NCBI GenBank assembly: GCA_021846485.1
Contig: JAJZWW010000241.1
Location: forward strand, 1 to 5,436
Direction: 5' to 3'
Origin: Actinomycetes bacterium
GTDB lineage: Bacteria > Actinomycetota > Acidimicrobiia > Acidimicrobiales > Palsa-688
Length of the DNA stretch: 5,436 bases
The position numbers and the translations under genes are program-made. Shown piece after piece: positions 5,027-5,436 of the stretch. The first letter of the stretch is position 1; the number at the start of each line of letters is the position of its first letter. Below the pieces are notes generated by a model, which ran no database searches, had not been told where the DNA came from, and worked only from the letters and a program-made list of their open reading frames with translations.

Positions 5027-5436
5027 ATGGCCGGCCGGCGAGCTTCGCTGGCAGGAAGGCGGGCTCCCGGGACCGAGCCCGGAGCGAAGCGCGCTCGGCG
5101 ACAGCGCGGCACCCCGGGGACCTCGCGCCTCCGTGCGACGCTCGATCATCCTGGGAAGGTCGCTGCGGTCTTCTGGGTGGGGGGAGCCCCGGTGGCCCTC
5201 GCCGCCAGCTTTGCCGGGCCATGGCCTCCTTCCGGCCGTGGGGTGCTCCTCGTGATCGCCGCGGTGGCCCTGGCCGGGGGCGTCGTCCACTTCCTGGTCG
5301 ACGAGGCCATGCCACCGTGGGGCTTGCAGGTCAGCGCAACCGCCGCGGTGGGGATGGTGAGCGCGGCGGCGGCGGTGACTGGAAGGGGGGTCGAGTGGGC
5401 GGTGGTCTACGTCGGGGTGGTCGTCTACGCGGGTGT
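5027..5436 (+). CDS. Multi-pass membrane protein, N-terminal part, probably a GGDEF/EAL-type signalling protein
   Basis: The frame is open from before the ATG at 5027 to the window end (136 whole codons) and continues beyond. Residues 1-40 are Arg/Gly/Ala-rich and look disordered and cytoplasmic. Hydrophobic segments follow at about 45-62 (VAAVFWVGGAPVALAAS), 72-90, 98-118 and 121 onward (VEWAVVYVGVVVYAG). The DHPGKVAAVFW start of the first segment and the WAVVYVGVVVYAG form of the last resemble the sensor region of actinobacterial diguanylate cyclases and phosphodiesterases, where the GGDEF domain follows the helices. No catalytic domain is inside the window, so this is an inference from style; a sensor kinase or transporter is possible. 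An earlier in-frame ATG at 4985 is an alternative start; neither has a strong Shine-Dalgarno (AGG at 5017 is 7 nt before ATG 5027). Confidence 0.62.
   Translation, partial: MAGRRASLAGRRAPGTEPGAKRARRQRGTPGTSRLRATLDHPGKVAAVFWVGGAPVALAASFAGPWPPSGRGVLLVIAAVALAGGVVHFLVDEAMPPWGLQVSATAAVGMVSAAAAVTGRGVEWAVVYVGVVVYAG

Noticed and set aside
5073..5098. CCGAGC / GCTCGG inverted repeat with a 14-nt loop
   Set aside because: A 6-bp GC-rich stem with a long loop inside a probable coding region is expected by chance.
1..5436. CRISPR array, tRNA, rRNA, insertion sequence or phage attachment site
   Set aside because: I saw no regularly spaced long repeats, no cloverleaf-like sequence, no transposase or integrase frame and no terminal inverted repeats.

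Overview
The window is a 5.4-kb stretch of high-GC DNA with strongly G/C-ended codons, many GTG starts and few Shine-Dalgarno sequences. It encodes mycobacteria-like VapBC modules, an actinobacterial-style AlkA-type glycosylase and a FadD-type ligase. All of this fits a chromosome of Actinomycetota, perhaps an Acidimicrobiia-like or other uncultured lineage. That placement is an inference from gene style; no rRNA or marker gene is present.

Left part (1-2181): two unrelated type II toxin-antitoxin modules lie on the minus strand. Module 1 is a Phd/YefM-type antitoxin followed by a PIN-domain VapC (978 down to 248). Module 2 is a ribbon-helix-helix antitoxin whose stop overlaps the start of a second PIN-domain VapC (2181 down to 1541). 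Each module has a plausible self-made operator at its promoter. Module 1 has a perfect 7-bp inverted repeat; module 2 has three TAC repeats spaced exactly 11 bp apart. Between them, on the plus strand, lies a DinB-like gene (1072-1569) that looks cut short: its first ~120 residues look like a real protein and its last ~45 do not. A weak partial minus-strand reading frame leaves the window at the left edge, overlapping the end of vapC1.

Right part (2397-4921): on the plus strand, divergent from TA module 2, are an AlkA-like HhH-GPD DNA glycosylase and, 17 bp downstream behind a strong AGGAGG site, a complete 514-residue acyl-CoA synthetase of the ANL family. They probably share a transcript, although no functional link is obvious.

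Right edge (about 4985-5436): after a short GC-rich hairpin, an open plus-strand frame begins with a basic, disordered head followed by at least four hydrophobic segments. It resembles the membrane sensor part of actinobacterial GGDEF/EAL (cyclic-di-GMP) proteins and runs off the window before any catalytic domain.

No tRNA, rRNA, CRISPR array, transposase or integrase is visible. I found no wholly new system. The most interesting parts are the paired TA modules with their operators and the truncated gene between them.
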